Shown here in pieces: positions 34,393 to 43,485 of a DNA stretch of 51,759 bases. Each line of letters starts with the position of its first letter. Position 1 is the stretch's first letter. Origin of the DNA: Burkholderia pseudomultivorans. Lineage in GTDB: Bacteria; Pseudomonadota; Gammaproteobacteria; Burkholderiales; Burkholderiaceae. Below the pieces are notes generated by a model, which was given only the letters and a program-made list of their open reading frames with translations, had not been told where the DNA came from and searched no databases. A program made the position numbers and the translations under genes. The stretch covers positions 1-51,759 of the forward strand of contig NZ_CABVPP010000053.1 in NCBI RefSeq assembly GCF_902499075.1, written 5' to 3'.

Positions 34393-35255
34393 GCACGGTC
34401 GCGTCGACGAGCGGCGCCGACCGCTACGTGGTATTCGGCAATCCGGTGGCGCACAGCAAGTCGCCGTTCATTCACGCGCAGTTCGCCGCGCAGACGGGCG
34501 AGTCGATCGAGTACACGCACCGGCTTGCGCCGCTCGACGGGTTCGAGGCGGCCGTGCGCGCGTTCGTCGCCGAAGGCGGGCGCGGCGCGAACGTGACGGT
34601 GCCGTTCAAGCTCGAAGCGCACGCGCTTGCCGACACGCTGTCGCCGCGCGCGGCGGCCGCGGGTGCGGTGAATACGCTGCGCATCGACGCCGACGGCCGC
34701 ATTTACGGCGACAACACCGACGGCGTCGGTCTCGTGCGCGATATCGAGTCGAACCTCGGCGTGTCGCTCGCGGGCGCGCGCATCCTGTTGCTCGGCGCGG
34801 GCGGCGCCGCGCGCGGCGTGGTGCTGCCGATGCTCGATCGCGCGCCGCTGTCGATCACGATCGTGAACCGCACGGCGGAAAAGGCCGAGGCGCTGGTCAG
34901 CCAGTTCATGCAGGCCGCGCACGATGCGGGCTGCACGCTCGCGGGCGGCGGCCCGGGCGAAGTGCGTGCGGCGCCGTACGACGTGATCGTCAATGCGACG
35001 GCCGGCAGCCTCGACGCGGCGCTGCCGGAGTGCGACCCGGCCGCGTTCGGCGCGGGCACGCTCGCGTACGACATGATGTACGGCGCGCAGCCGACCGTGT
35101 TCATGCAGCACGCGGCCTCGCTCGGCGCGCGTACTGCCGACGGGCTCGGGATGCTGGTCGAGCAGGCGGCCGAATCGTTCCTCCTGTGGCGCGGCGTGCG
35201 GCCCGACGGCGCGCCCGTGCTCGCGGCGCTGCGCCAGGCGCTCGCGGCGAGTTGA
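34389..35255 (+). CDS. aroE: Shikimate dehydrogenase
   Basis: A 288-residue NADPH enzyme that reduces 3-dehydroshikimate to shikimate. Catalytic K74 (VTVPFK) and D111 (DNTDG) are present, with N95 in AVNTL. The cofactor loop is [11 protein letters not shown]. The ATG overlaps the RNase stop, and a GTG-initiated mtgA begins 13 nt after the stop, so aroE is central in the operon. Confidence 0.97.
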   Translation: MSTVASTSGADRYVVFGNPVAHSKSPFIHAQFAAQTGESIEYTHRLAPLDGFEAAVRAFVAEGGRGANVTVPFKLEAHALADTLSPRAAAAGAVNTLRIDADGRIYGDNTDGVGLVRDIESNLGVSLAGARILLLGAGGAARGVVLPMLDRAPLSITIVNRTAEKAEALVSQFMQAAHDAGCTLAGGGPGEVRAAPYDVIVNATAGSLDAALPECDPAAFGAGTLAYDMMYGAQPTVFMQHAASLGARTADGLGMLVEQAAESFLLWRGVRPDGAPVLAALRQALAAS

Positions 35256-35268
35256 GCGGAGCGCGGCA

Positions 35269-36006
35269 GTGGTGGCGGTCGGCGGTGCGGAGCGCACGCG
35301 CAGGGTCAGCCTGACGCGTTGGGTCGTCTATGCGGGCTCGGTGTTCGCGGGCGCATGGCTCGCGACACAGCTGTTCTATATCGCGCAGATCGCCCTGTGG
35401 TCGGTCGTGAACCCGGGTTCGACCGCGTTCATGCGCACCGACGCATGGTGGCTGTCGCGCGACAATCCGCCCGCGCGCATCCAGCATCAATGGGTGCCGT
35501 ACGACCAGATCTCGCGCAACCTGAAGCGCGCGCTGATCGCGTCGGAAGATTCGACCTTCGCGACCAACAACGGCTACGACGTCGACGCGATCCTGCAGGC
35601 GTGGGAGAAGAACAAGGCGCGCGGACGGATCGTCGCGGGCGGCTCGACGATCACGCAGCAGCTCGCGCGCAACCTGTTCCTGTCGCGCGAGAAGAGCTAC
35701 ATCCGCAAGGGGCAGGAGCTGATCATCACGTGGATGCTCGAAGCGCTGCTCGACAAGGAACGGATCTTCGAGATCTACCTGAATTCCGTCGAATGGGGGC
35801 GCGGCGTGTACGGCGCCGAGGCCGCCGCGCGCTATTACTACAAGATTCCCGCGAGCCGGCTCGGCGCATGGCAGTCCGCACGTCTCGCGGTGATGCTGCC
35901 GAAGCCGCGCTGGTTCGACGCGCATCGCGGTTCGGCCTATCAGGCGCAGCGCGCGGCCGTCATCGCGCGCCGGATGGGCGCGGCCGCGCTGCCGCAGTCC
36001 GAATGA
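35269..36006 (+). CDS. mtgA: Monofunctional biosynthetic peptidoglycan glycosyltransferase
   Basis: A 245-residue GT51 enzyme with one N-terminal membrane anchor (about 18-45) that polymerises glycan from lipid II. Catalytic E93 is in RALIASED. The conserved blocks [37 protein letters not shown] and [13 protein letters not shown] are intact. There is no transpeptidase domain. The start is the first GTG at 35269. The gene ends a compact operon that begins with mpl. Confidence 0.96.
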   Translation: MVAVGGAERTRRVSLTRWVVYAGSVFAGAWLATQLFYIAQIALWSVVNPGSTAFMRTDAWWLSRDNPPARIQHQWVPYDQISRNLKRALIASEDSTFATNNGYDVDAILQAWEKNKARGRIVAGGSTITQQLARNLFLSREKSYIRKGQELIITWMLEALLDKERIFEIYLNSVEWGRGVYGAEAAARYYYKIPASRLGAWQSARLAVMLPKPRWFDAHRGSAYQAQRAAVIARRMGAAALPQSE

Positions 36007-36009
36007 GCG

Positions 36010-36029
36010 GGCGGCGCGTCCGCGCCGCC
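36010..36029 (+). other. Stem-loop after mtgA
   Basis: Perfect 8-bp stem GGCGGCGC/GCGCCGCC with a 4-nt loop, 3 nt after the mtgA stop. There is no T tract. Confidence 0.5.
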
Positions 36030-36174
36030 GCATTGCCCGTTTCTCTGCCCGCGCGTCGTTGGTGCGCTGCAGCGCATTCGTGTCGCGCGCATATGGGGCC
36101 ACATTCTTTAGACGAAATCGTCTATTTCGTTTTGCCAAGCAATATCGACGACCGTGCGATTTTCTTGACCGAAA

Positions 36175-36198
36175 CCCGCTGAAAGCGCGGGATTTTTA
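36175..36198 (+). terminator. Weak Rho-independent terminator downstream of mtgA
   Basis: Stem CCCGC/GCGGG with a 7-nt loop, then ATTTTTAG. It is about 170 nt after mtgA. The gap 36007-36437 holds this, the stem after mtgA, a perfect 10-nt inverted repeat and the promoter of the S10 gene; no other gene is seen. Confidence 0.5.
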
Positions 36199-36234
36199 GT
36201 TTCGGCGAATAAACATCGGCGTCTGCGAAAGCTA

Positions 36235-36312
36235 TTTGAAATATGTTGTTTCGGCATTCGAAGCATTTCTGTAAGGTGTGCGCCGCACCGACGTCCGCGC
36301 AAATATTTCAAA
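36235..36312. repeat. Inverted repeat upstream of the S10 gene
   Basis: TTTGAAATAT (36235-36244) and its exact reverse complement ATATTTCAAA (36303-36312), 58 nt apart, directly upstream of the predicted -35. Confidence 0.5.
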
Positions 36313-36314
36313 AT

Positions 36315-36343
36315 TTTTCAAAGCCGACGCGCTCCCGTATATT
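36315..36343 (+). promoter_or_regulatory. Sigma-70-like promoter of the S10 carboxypeptidase-like gene
   Basis: TTTTCA (36315-36320), 17-nt spacer, TATATT (36338-36343), in an AT-rich patch. It predicts a leader of about 88 nt. Confidence 0.55.
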
Positions 36344-36437
36344 GGCCCTGCCTCGGCCTATCGGCCGTGACATCGAGGCGGGGGGCGGCTTATCGAGCCG
36401 CTCGACACGACAACATCCAAGAACAAGGAAAGCAACG

Positions 36438-38045
36438 ATGCCGAAGCGCAAAGCGAAGCTGTTGTTGGGCGTGGTGTTTTCTTCGCTGATCCTGACGGCC
36501 TGCAACGACGACGTGACGTCGTCCGCGACGAGCGCCGACAACTCAGCGGATCCCGCCGCACAGGCGGACAAGCCGTACAACGATCCGAACAGTTATTCGT
36601 CGAGCGGGAGCGCGTCGCTCGATCCCGCCGCCGCGGTCGAGAAGGCCGCCGTCACCCATCACCAGATCACGCTGAACGGCCAGACGATCCGCTACACGGC
36701 CACGGCCGGTCACCTCGTCGCGCGCAATCCGCAGACGGGCGCGCCCGAGGCGTCGTTCTTCTACGTCGCGTATACGGCCGACAACCAACCCGCCGCGAAG
36801 CGGCCGGTCACGTTCCTGTACAACGGCGGCCCCGGCTCCGCATCGGTGTGGCTGCATCTCGGCTCGTTCGGCCCGAAGCGGATCCAGACCGGCGACCCGA
36901 ACGCGGGCACCGCGACGTTCCCGTTCGTCGACAACGCGGAAAGCCTGCTCGACACGACCGATCTCGTGTTCGTCGATGCGATCGGCACCGGCTATTCCGA
37001 AGCGATCGCGCCGAACACCAATCAGACGTTCTGGGGCGTCGACCAGGATGCCGGCGCGTTCCGCGATTTCGTGGTGCGCTACCTGAGCGTGAACCAGCGC
37101 AACGACTCGCCGAAATACCTGTTCGGCGAATCGTACGGCACGCCGCGCACCGACGTGCTCGCGAACCTGCTCGAGACGGCCGGCGTGAAGCTCGCGGGCA
37201 TCGTGCTGCAGTCGTCGATCCTCGACTACAACGTGAACTGCGACATGGCGAGCGACTATATCGGCAACTCGAACAACGGTTCGAGCCCGGTCAGCTGCGC
37301 GGGCTTCGTGCCGTCGTACGGTACCGTCGGCGCGTACTATCAGCTCGACAATCCGAATCCGCCGAGCCTGCCGCCGTATGCGGACCAGATGCGCCTGCTG
37401 ACGGCCGGCAGCTACGTGCCGGCAGTGAACGCGTATCTGGCGAGCCATACGCCGCCGTCGCCGAGCCTCGTGACGACGATGACGAACGCAACCGGCGTGA
37501 AGGCGTCGCTGTGGAACGCCGACTTCAACGTGGTCCCGACCTTCTTCGACAACAGCTTCCAGCTGTCGTTGGTTCCCGGCACGCTGATCGGCCGCTACGA
37601 CGCGCGCGTGAACGTGCCGCTGTCGAGCCCGCTCGCGGCGGACGGCGACCCGTCGAGCACCTACATCACGAAGCCGTTCACCGACACGATCGGCAGCTAT
37701 CTGCCGAACCAGCTGAAGTACAGCGCGCAGTCGGCCTACTCGGTCAGCAGCAACGCGATCAACACCTGGGACTGGAGCCACGACGGTCTCGCGATGCCCG
37801 ACACGATTCCTGATCTCGCCGCGGCGCTGACGCTGAATCCGTCGCTGAAGGTGCTGTCGCTGAACGGCTATCACGACATCGCGACGCCGTTCTACCAGAC
37901 CGAGCTCGACCTCGCGCGGCTCGGCTCGCAGCCGAACCTGACGATCAAGGACTATCAGGGCGGACACATGGTCTATCTCGACGATACGTCGCGGCCGCAG
38001 GAGAAGGCGGACCTCGCGACCTTCTACAACACGGCCGCGCACTGA
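36438..38045 (+). CDS. Peptidase S10 (serine carboxypeptidase-like) lipoprotein
   Basis: A 535-residue exported protein. It has a signal peptide with Cys22 (SLILTAC), consistent with lipidation. The fold marks are GGPGSASVWLHLGSFGP (oxyanion region), GESYGTPR with nucleophile S232, GYHDIATPF with D480 and GGHMVYLD with H510, a complete Ser-Asp-His triad. S10 enzymes act on C-terminal residues at acidic pH in eukaryotes; bacterial members are less studied. AAGGAAAGC precedes the ATG. An EF-hand protein gene follows after about 97 nt. Substrate unknown. Confidence 0.87.
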   Translation: MPKRKAKLLLGVVFSSLILTACNDDVTSSATSADNSADPAAQADKPYNDPNSYSSSGSASLDPAAAVEKAAVTHHQITLNGQTIRYTATAGHLVARNPQTGAPEASFFYVAYTADNQPAAKRPVTFLYNGGPGSASVWLHLGSFGPKRIQTGDPNAGTATFPFVDNAESLLDTTDLVFVDAIGTGYSEAIAPNTNQTFWGVDQDAGAFRDFVVRYLSVNQRNDSPKYLFGESYGTPRTDVLANLLETAGVKLAGIVLQSSILDYNVNCDMASDYIGNSNNGSSPVSCAGFVPSYGTVGAYYQLDNPNPPSLPPYADQMRLLTAGSYVPAVNAYLASHTPPSPSLVTTMTNATGVKASLWNADFNVVPTFFDNSFQLSLVPGTLIGRYDARVNVPLSSPLAADGDPSSTYITKPFTDTIGSYLPNQLKYSAQSAYSVSSNAINTWDWSHDGLAMPDTIPDLAAALTLNPSLKVLSLNGYHDIATPFYQTELDLARLGSQPNLTIKDYQGGHMVYLDDTSRPQEKADLATFYNTAAH

Positions 38046-38142
38046 TGCAGCGCTGCGCCGGCCACGGCGGCCTTCGGGCGACATGCGCCCGGCGGCGCCG
38101 CGGGCCGGCCGTCGACGACCTCATTCCAGACTGGAGCCTGAC

Positions 38143-38541
38143 ATGAACCAACGTTTCATCGTCGCTGCCGTCGCGCTCGCAGGCGCGGCCGCCGCCTTTT
38201 CCGCCTCCGCGTTTGCCCAGGCGAGCGACGCCGCCGCGCCGCAGCGTGCACGCCAGGCGCAGCTCGGCGATCCGTACGTGCCGCCGGCCGCACGCCGGCC
38301 GACCGCCGGCACGCAGACGACCGGCGCCGCGCTGCACGCGCAGGTGGTGCGCAAGCTCGCGCGGCAGTTCGGCGCGGCCGATACGCAGAACACCGGTTCG
38401 ATCACCGAAGCGCAGGCGCGCGCGGCCGGCCTCGGCTATGTCGCGAACCACTTCCGGCAGATCGATGCGAGCGGCAGCGGCCGCGTGTCGTTCGCCGACG
38501 TACAGCGCTACATGCAGGCGCGCAGTACGAGCCAGCAGTAA
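38143..38541 (+). CDS. Exported EF-hand domain protein
   Basis: A 132-residue protein with a Sec signal peptide (MNQRFIVAAVALAGAAAAFSASAFA, cleavage about residue 25). Two EF-hand-like 12-residue loops follow: DTQNTGSITEAQ (about 86-97, position 12 is Gln) and DASGSGRVSFAD (about 113-124, canonical 1-3-5-6-8-9-12 pattern). Ca2+ binding by the second loop is plausible. The product is probably periplasmic. It follows the S10 gene on the same strand and is closed by a strong stem-loop. No enzymatic motif is seen. Confidence 0.82.
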   Translation: MNQRFIVAAVALAGAAAAFSASAFAQASDAAAPQRARQAQLGDPYVPPAARRPTAGTQTTGAALHAQVVRKLARQFGAADTQNTGSITEAQARAAGLGYVANHFRQIDASGSGRVSFADVQRYMQARSTSQQ

Positions 38542-38569
38542 CGTCGGCGCGCGGCGCGCATGAACAAAC

Positions 38570-38606
38570 GGGGGCGGAACCTGCGGCGAGCGCGGGTTCC
38601 GCCCCC
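38570..38606 (+). terminator. Strong GC stem-loop after the EF-hand gene
   Basis: Perfect 12-bp inverted repeat GGGGGCGGAACC/GGTTCCGCCCCC with a 13-nt loop. There is no T tract, so efficiency as an intrinsic terminator is uncertain. The gap 38542-38909 holds this, the iclR promoter and a short coupled ORF. Confidence 0.65.
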
Positions 38607-38697
38607 GCGCGCATCGCGGGCCTGCCGCCGGCCCGCCGCGCCGCGCGTGCCGCCGATTTCGGCAGTTTTCTCATTATCTGGGCAACGCATTCAAATA

Positions 38698-38726
38698 TTG
38701 GAGGCGAGTGCGTGCGCTCCTACAAT
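38698..38726 (+). promoter_or_regulatory. Sigma-70 promoter of the IclR regulator operon
   Basis: TTGGAG (38698-38703), 17-nt spacer, TACAAT (38721-38726). The spacer contains a loose GGAG/CTCC dyad that could be part of an operator. Confidence 0.7.
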
Positions 38727-38793
38727 CCGAAGCACATCGACAGCTTCGGACCCACGCATCGCGCGGCGCCCGACGCACACGGAGACACATTCC

Positions 38794-38913
38794 ATGACGT
38801 TTGCCGGGCGCTTCCCTCGGTGCCTCGACCGCCGCGTTGCCGCGACGCCGGACCTTGGCCCGGCGCGCGCGAATGCGGCTTCACCGATTTCGCTGAAGAA
38901 GCCCGCACCATGA
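38794..38913 (+). CDS. Short leader ORF translationally coupled to the IclR gene
   Basis: An ATG with GGAG 9 nt upstream opens a 39-codon frame whose TGA overlaps the IclR ATG (ATGA, 38910-38913). The leader ribosome site is better than the one of the regulator gene itself. The peptide (MTFAGRFPRCLDRRVAATPD...) matches nothing known to me. It lies downstream of the promoter and so would be transcribed. It could set translation of the regulator by coupling. Confidence 0.45.
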   Translation: MTFAGRFPRCLDRRVAATPDLGPARANAASPISLKKPAP

Positions 38914-39809
38914 CCAAGATGCCCGTATCCCTAGCCCTCGAAAGCCGGCGCGCGGCGCCGGCGGACGCGCCGCTCACCGACAGCATCGGCGCGACCAGCA
39001 CGCCGCTCGATCTCGCGGCACAGCAGGCCGGCACGCAGACGCTGCTGCGCGGCCTCGCGATCCTCGAAGCGATCGCGAACGGCGCGCGCGACATGCGCGC
39101 GATCGGCGCCGCGCTCGGCACGACGCGCAGCACGACGCACCGTCTCGTCAGCAGCCTCGTGCAGGCGCGCTACCTGCGCCAGGTGCAGGGCGGCTATCTG
39201 CTCGGCCCGAAGCTGATCGAGCTCGGCACGATCGCGCTCGAGCAGATGCCGCTGACCGCGGTCGCGCGTCCGCATCTCGAAGCGCTCGCCGAAGCGACGC
39301 TCGACACGATCCATCTCGGCGTGCGCGACGGCGACGACGTGCTCTACATCGACAAGATCCCCGGCACGCGCGGCCTCGAGATGCGCTCGCGGGTCGGCCA
39401 CCGGATGCCGCTCGCGTCGACCGGCATCGGCAAGGCGATGATGCTCGACCTCGATCCCGAGATGTGGCGCTCGCTGTTCGAGGCCGCGCGGCGTGCGCTG
39501 GCCGGCGTGAATTTCAAGCCGGACAACCGGCCCGATACGGGCGCGTTCCTGCAGCGCATGGCGCACTACGCGGCCGGCGGCTACACGTTCGATCTCGAGG
39601 AGAACGAAGCGTCGATCCGCTGCGTGGCGGCGCCGATCCGCGATGCGTCGGGCGCGGTCGTCGCGGCCGTGTCGGTCGCGAGCACGATTCCGTACATGCC
39701 GCACGACCGGATGGACGAACTGATTCCGCTCGTGCAGCGCGAAGCACGGGCCATTTCCGCGGAACTGGGCTGGAGCCCGCCGCAGGGTACCCGCAGGATC
39801 AAACGATGA
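38910..39809 (+). CDS. IclR-family transcriptional regulator of the sugar cluster
   Basis: A 299-residue regulator. The N-terminal winged helix is at about 45-105 (LAILEAIANGARDMRAIGAALGTTRSTTHRLVSSL), and the C-terminal IclR effector domain at about 120-290 (DTIHLGVRDGDDVLYIDKIPGTRGLEMRSRVG). The first 40 residues are an extra, low-complexity leader. The start ATG 38910 is supported by overlap with the short upstream ORF. Its stop overlaps the dgoK ATG (ATGA), so the regulator heads the dgo genes. Likely effector is a sugar acid such as KDGal, by context. Confidence 0.88.
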   Translation: MTKMPVSLALESRRAAPADAPLTDSIGATSTPLDLAAQQAGTQTLLRGLAILEAIANGARDMRAIGAALGTTRSTTHRLVSSLVQARYLRQVQGGYLLGPKLIELGTIALEQMPLTAVARPHLEALAEATLDTIHLGVRDGDDVLYIDKIPGTRGLEMRSRVGHRMPLASTGIGKAMMLDLDPEMWRSLFEAARRALAGVNFKPDNRPDTGAFLQRMAHYAAGGYTFDLEENEASIRCVAAPIRDASGAVVAAVSVASTIPYMPHDRMDELIPLVQREARAISAELGWSPPQGTRRIKR

Positions 39810-40834
39810 CGAACCCGACCCGGACCGTTCCGGATGCCGCCACCGCGACGCCGTCGCTGATCGCGCTCGACTGGGGCACGACGTCGCTGCGCGCGTACCT
39901 GTTCGACGCGCGCGGCACCTTGCTCGAGACGCGCAGCCGCGCGGCGGGCGTGATGCATGTGCCGGCCGGCGGCGCGCACGCGTTCGACGCGGTGTTCGAG
40001 GGCGCCTGCGGCGACTGGCTCGATCGCACCGGCCCCGTGCCGGTGCTCGCCGCCGGCATGGTCGGCAGCGCGCAGGGCTGGCGCGAGGCGCCGTATGTCG
40101 CGGTGCCGGCCGGCGCCGACGCGCTCGCCGCGGGCCTCGTCACCGTGACCACGTCGCGCGGCGCGACGGTCTCGATCGTGCCGGGCGTGATCGCGACGGG
40201 CGACCTGCCCGACGTGATGCGCGGCGAAGAAACGCAGATCTTCGGCGCACTCGCCGCCGATCCGATGCTTGATGCCGATCGTTCAGGGGTGCTGATCGGC
40301 TTGCCGGGCACGCATGCGAAATGGGCATGGGTGAAGGACGGGCTGATCGAGCGCTTCCAGACTTACATGACCGGCGAGCTGTTCGCCGCGCTGCGCGACC
40401 ACACGATCCTCGGCCGCACGATGCGCACGCCCGCGTCGCCCGATCGCGCGGCGTTCGTGCGCGGCGTGTCGGTCGCGCGCGGCGCGCAGCGCGCCGGGCT
40501 GCTCGCGACGATCTTCAGCACGCGCACGCTCGGGCTGACCGACCGGCTCGCGCCCGATGCGCAGGGCGATTACCTGTCCGGGCTGCTGATCGGCCACGAG
40601 CTGAACGCGCTTGCGGCGATGCTCGGCGAGCGCGGCGCGGCGCTCGCGAACCAGCCGCTGCTGCTGATCGGCGACGACGGCCTGTGCGCGCGCTACGTCG
40701 ATGCGCTGCAGGTGTTCGGCTGCACGCATGCGCGCGTCGTCGCGCACGCGACCGAACGCGGGCTGTGGCGGATCGCGTCGCGCGCCGGGCTCGTGCGCGC
40801 GGAGGACGGCACGCCCGTCCATGCGAATCAATGA
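39806..40834 (+). CDS. dgoK: 2-dehydro-3-deoxygalactonokinase
   Basis: A 342-residue sugar-acid kinase that phosphorylates 2-keto-3-deoxy-D-galactonate in the De Ley-Doudoroff galactose pathway. It starts with LIALDWGTTSLRAYLFDARG, typical of DgoK. GLPGTHAKWAW and GELFAALRDHTILG are also family blocks. The ATG overlaps the iclR stop. dgoA follows after 28 nt. Confidence 0.93.
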   Translation: MTNPTRTVPDAATATPSLIALDWGTTSLRAYLFDARGTLLETRSRAAGVMHVPAGGAHAFDAVFEGACGDWLDRTGPVPVLAAGMVGSAQGWREAPYVAVPAGADALAAGLVTVTTSRGATVSIVPGVIATGDLPDVMRGEETQIFGALAADPMLDADRSGVLIGLPGTHAKWAWVKDGLIERFQTYMTGELFAALRDHTILGRTMRTPASPDRAAFVRGVSVARGAQRAGLLATIFSTRTLGLTDRLAPDAQGDYLSGLLIGHELNALAAMLGERGAALANQPLLLIGDDGLCARYVDALQVFGCTHARVVAHATERGLWRIASRAGLVRAEDGTPVHANQ

Positions 40835-40862
40835 ACCGAACCGATTGCGGAGGAATCCTGTC

Positions 40863-41540
40863 ATGCCGTCCGAACTTACGCTGCCCGCGCCCTATACGCC
40901 GCACGCCGCGCTGACGCGCGCGTTCGACGCGTGTCCGCTGATCGCGATCCTGCGCGGGATCACGCCGGCCGAAGCGGCCGAGCACGGCCTCGCACTCTAC
41001 GAAGCCGGCTTCCGGATCGTCGAGGTGCCGCTCAATTCGCCGGCGCCGTTCGACAGCATCGCCGCACTGCGCCGCGCGCTGCCCGACGATGCGATCGTCG
41101 GCGCGGGCACCGTGCTGCGCGCCGAATACGTCGACCGCGTGCAGGATGCCGGCGGCGCGCTGATCGTGATGCCGCACAGCGACGCGGCCGTGATCCGGCG
41201 CGCGCGCGAGCGCGGCCTGGCGAGCGCGCCGGGCGTCGCGACGCCGACCGAAGCGTTCGCGGCGCTCGCGAACGGCGCCGACGTATTGAAGATGTTCCCG
41301 GCCGAGCAGCTCGGCGTGCCGGTCGTGAAGGCGTGGCGCGCGGTGATCGACCGCGCGGTGCCGCTGATTCCGGTCGGCGGGATCGCGCCCGACAACATGC
41401 AGCCGTTCCTCGCGGCCGGCGCGAACGGGTTCGGGCTCGGTTCGGCGCTGTACCGGCCCGGCCAGCCGGCCGACGCGACCGCGAATAACGCGCGCGCGTT
41501 CCAGGCCGGCCTGCGTGCGGCGCGCGGCGGAGCCGCATGA
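40863..41540 (+). CDS. dgoA: 2-dehydro-3-deoxy-6-phosphogalactonate aldolase
   Basis: A 225-residue KDPG/KDPGal aldolase that yields pyruvate and glyceraldehyde 3-phosphate. Catalytic E54 (RIVEVPLNSP) and Schiff-base K143 (DVLKMFPAEQ) are present. GGAGGAATCC upstream of ATG 40863 fixes the start. Pairing with dgoK indicates KDPGal rather than KDPG specificity. The stop overlaps the next ATG (ATGA). Confidence 0.93.
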   Translation: MPSELTLPAPYTPHAALTRAFDACPLIAILRGITPAEAAEHGLALYEAGFRIVEVPLNSPAPFDSIAALRRALPDDAIVGAGTVLRAEYVDRVQDAGGALIVMPHSDAAVIRRARERGLASAPGVATPTEAFAALANGADVLKMFPAEQLGVPVVKAWRAVIDRAVPLIPVGGIAPDNMQPFLAAGANGFGLGSALYRPGQPADATANNARAFQAGLRAARGGAA

Positions 41541-42319
41541 TGGGCCGTCTCGCGGGCAAGGTCGCGATGGTGACGGGCGCGGGCCGCGGCATCGGCGCTG
41601 CGATCGCCGGCGCGTTTGTTCGCGAGGGCGCGGCCGTCGCGCTCGTCGATCTCGATCTCGCGCAGGCGCAGCAGACCGCCGCCGCGATCGCGCGCGACGT
41701 CGACGGTGCGCGCGCGCTGGCGCTGCACGCGGACGTTGCGCAGCAGGCGTCGGTGCGCGATGCGCTCGTGCAGGCGGAAGCGGCGCTCGGCCCGCTCGAC
41801 GTGCTGGTGAACAACGCGGGCATCAACGTGTTTGCGGATCCGCTGACGATGACCGACGACGACTGGCGCCGCTGCTTCGCGGTCGACCTCGACGGCGTGT
41901 GGCACGGCTGCCGCGCGGCGCTGCCGGGGATGGTCGAGCGCGGCCGCGGCAGCATCGTGAACATCGCGTCGACGCACGCGTTCCGGATCATCCCGGGCTG
42001 CTTTCCGTATCCGGTCGCGAAGCATGGCGTGCTGGGCCTCACGCGCGCGCTCGGCATCGAATACGCGGCGCGCAACGTGCGCGTGAATGCGATCGCGCCG
42101 GGCTATATCGAGACGCAACTGACGCGCGACTGGTGGGACGCGCAGCCCGATCCGGCCGCCGCGCGCGCCGAGACGCTCGCGCTGCAGCCGATGAAGCGGA
42201 TCGGCCGGCCCGAAGAAGTTGCGATGACGGCGGTGTTTCTCGCGTCCGACGAGGCGCCGTTCATCAATGCCGCGTGCATCACCGTCGATGGCGGGCGCGC
42301 GGCGCTGTACCACGACTGA
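41537..42319 (+). CDS. SDR-family oxidoreductase (sugar dehydrogenase-like)
   Basis: A 260-residue classical short-chain dehydrogenase. The NAD(P) loop is TGAGRGIG (13-20), NNAG is at 92-95, the catalytic Ser is S145 and Y158-x3-K162 is intact. The ATG overlaps the dgoA stop. Within this operon it probably oxidises a sugar or sugar acid at C1 or another carbon. It is clearly different from the XylB-like SDR at 46109, so the two likely do separate steps. Exact substrate is not deducible. Confidence 0.85.
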   Translation: MMGRLAGKVAMVTGAGRGIGAAIAGAFVREGAAVALVDLDLAQAQQTAAAIARDVDGARALALHADVAQQASVRDALVQAEAALGPLDVLVNNAGINVFADPLTMTDDDWRRCFAVDLDGVWHGCRAALPGMVERGRGSIVNIASTHAFRIIPGCFPYPVAKHGVLGLTRALGIEYAARNVRVNAIAPGYIETQLTRDWWDAQPDPAAARAETLALQPMKRIGRPEEVAMTAVFLASDEAPFINAACITVDGGRAALYHD

Positions 42320-42421
42320 CACGACGATTAGACAGACCGCAGCTGCGACGGCCGCGCGCACGCTGCGTCGAAACCAACAAGCGGTCGCATCCTGTTCGAT
42401 GAAGACAAGGAGACACTGGAG

Positions 42422-43417
42422 ATGAAACGCAGAACGTTCGTCACGCTGGCCGCTGCGGCCGCGGTGCTGATGGGAAGCCCGGTTGTGCACGCGGCGGACC
42501 CGGTCAAGATCGGCTTCCTGGTGAAGCAGCCCGAGGAGCCGTGGTTCCAGGACGAGTGGAAGTTCGCCGAGATCGCCGCGAAGCAGAAGGGCTTCACGCT
42601 CGTGAAGATCGGTGCGCCGTCCGGCGAGAAGGTCATGAGCGCGATCGACAACCTGGCCGCGCAGAAGGCGCAGGGCTTCATCATCTGCACGCCCGACGTG
42701 AAGCTCGGGCCGGGCATCGTCGCGAAGGCGAAGTCGCACAACCTGAAGATGATGACGGTCGACGACCGCCTCGTCGACGGCGCGGGCAAGCCGATCGAGT
42801 CGGTGCCGCACATGGGGATCTCCGCGTACAACATCGGCAAGCAGGTCGGCGACGGCATCGCGGCCGAGATCAAGAAGCGCGGCTGGGACATGAAGGACGT
42901 CGGCGCGATCGACATCACGTACGAGCAATTGCCGACCGCGCACGACCGCACCACCGGCGCGACCGACGCGCTGGTCGCCGCCGGCTTTCCGAAGGCGAAC
43001 GTGATCGCGGCGCCGCAGGCGAAGACCGACACCGAGAACGCGTTCAACGCCGCCAACATCGCGCTCACCAAGAACCCGCAGTTCAAGCACTGGGTTGCCT
43101 ACGGCCTGAACGACGAGGCGGTGCTCGGCGCGGTGCGCGCGGCCGAAGGGCGCGGCTTCAAGGCCGACAACATGATCGGCATCGGCATCGGCGGCTCCGA
43201 CTCGGCGCTCAACGAGTTCAAGAAGCCGCAGCCGACCGGCTTCTACGGCACCGTGATCATCAGCCCGAAGCGCCACGGCGAGGAAACCTCGGACCTGATG
43301 TACGCGTGGATCACGCAGGGCAAGGCACCGCCGCCGCTGACGCTGACCACCGGCATGCTCGCGACGCGCGACAACGTGACGAAGGTGCGCGACGAGATGG
43401 GGCTTGCCTCGAAGTAA
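42422..43417 (+). CDS. araF: L-arabinose-type periplasmic binding protein
   Basis: A 331-residue sugar-binding protein with a Sec signal ([24 protein letters not shown]). The mature N-terminus [23 protein letters not shown] is nearly identical to E. coli AraF. Further AraF blocks are [31 protein letters not shown] and [15 protein letters not shown]. AraF-type proteins bind L-arabinose and also D-galactose. It is followed by a very stable hairpin and then araG. Confidence 0.93.
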   Translation: MKRRTFVTLAAAAAVLMGSPVVHAADPVKIGFLVKQPEEPWFQDEWKFAEIAAKQKGFTLVKIGAPSGEKVMSAIDNLAAQKAQGFIICTPDVKLGPGIVAKAKSHNLKMMTVDDRLVDGAGKPIESVPHMGISAYNIGKQVGDGIAAEIKKRGWDMKDVGAIDITYEQLPTAHDRTTGATDALVAAGFPKANVIAAPQAKTDTENAFNAANIALTKNPQFKHWVAYGLNDEAVLGAVRAAEGRGFKADNMIGIGIGGSDSALNEFKKPQPTGFYGTVIISPKRHGEETSDLMYAWITQGKAPPPLTLTTGMLATRDNVTKVRDEMGLASK

Positions 43418-43427
43418 GCGGCCCGCG

Positions 43428-43453
43428 CGGCTGCCGCAGCGATGCGGCAGCCG
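43428..43453 (+). other. Very stable stem-loop between araF and araG
   Basis: Perfect 11-bp stem CGGCTGCCGCA/TGCGGCAGCCG with a GCGA tetraloop (GNRA type), 11 nt after the araF stop. There is no T tract. Such hairpins often protect the binding-protein mRNA so that it accumulates more than the downstream genes. Confidence 0.75.
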
Positions 43454-43485
43454 GCGGTCGATCGATTCGACAGTGGAGAAGCAAC

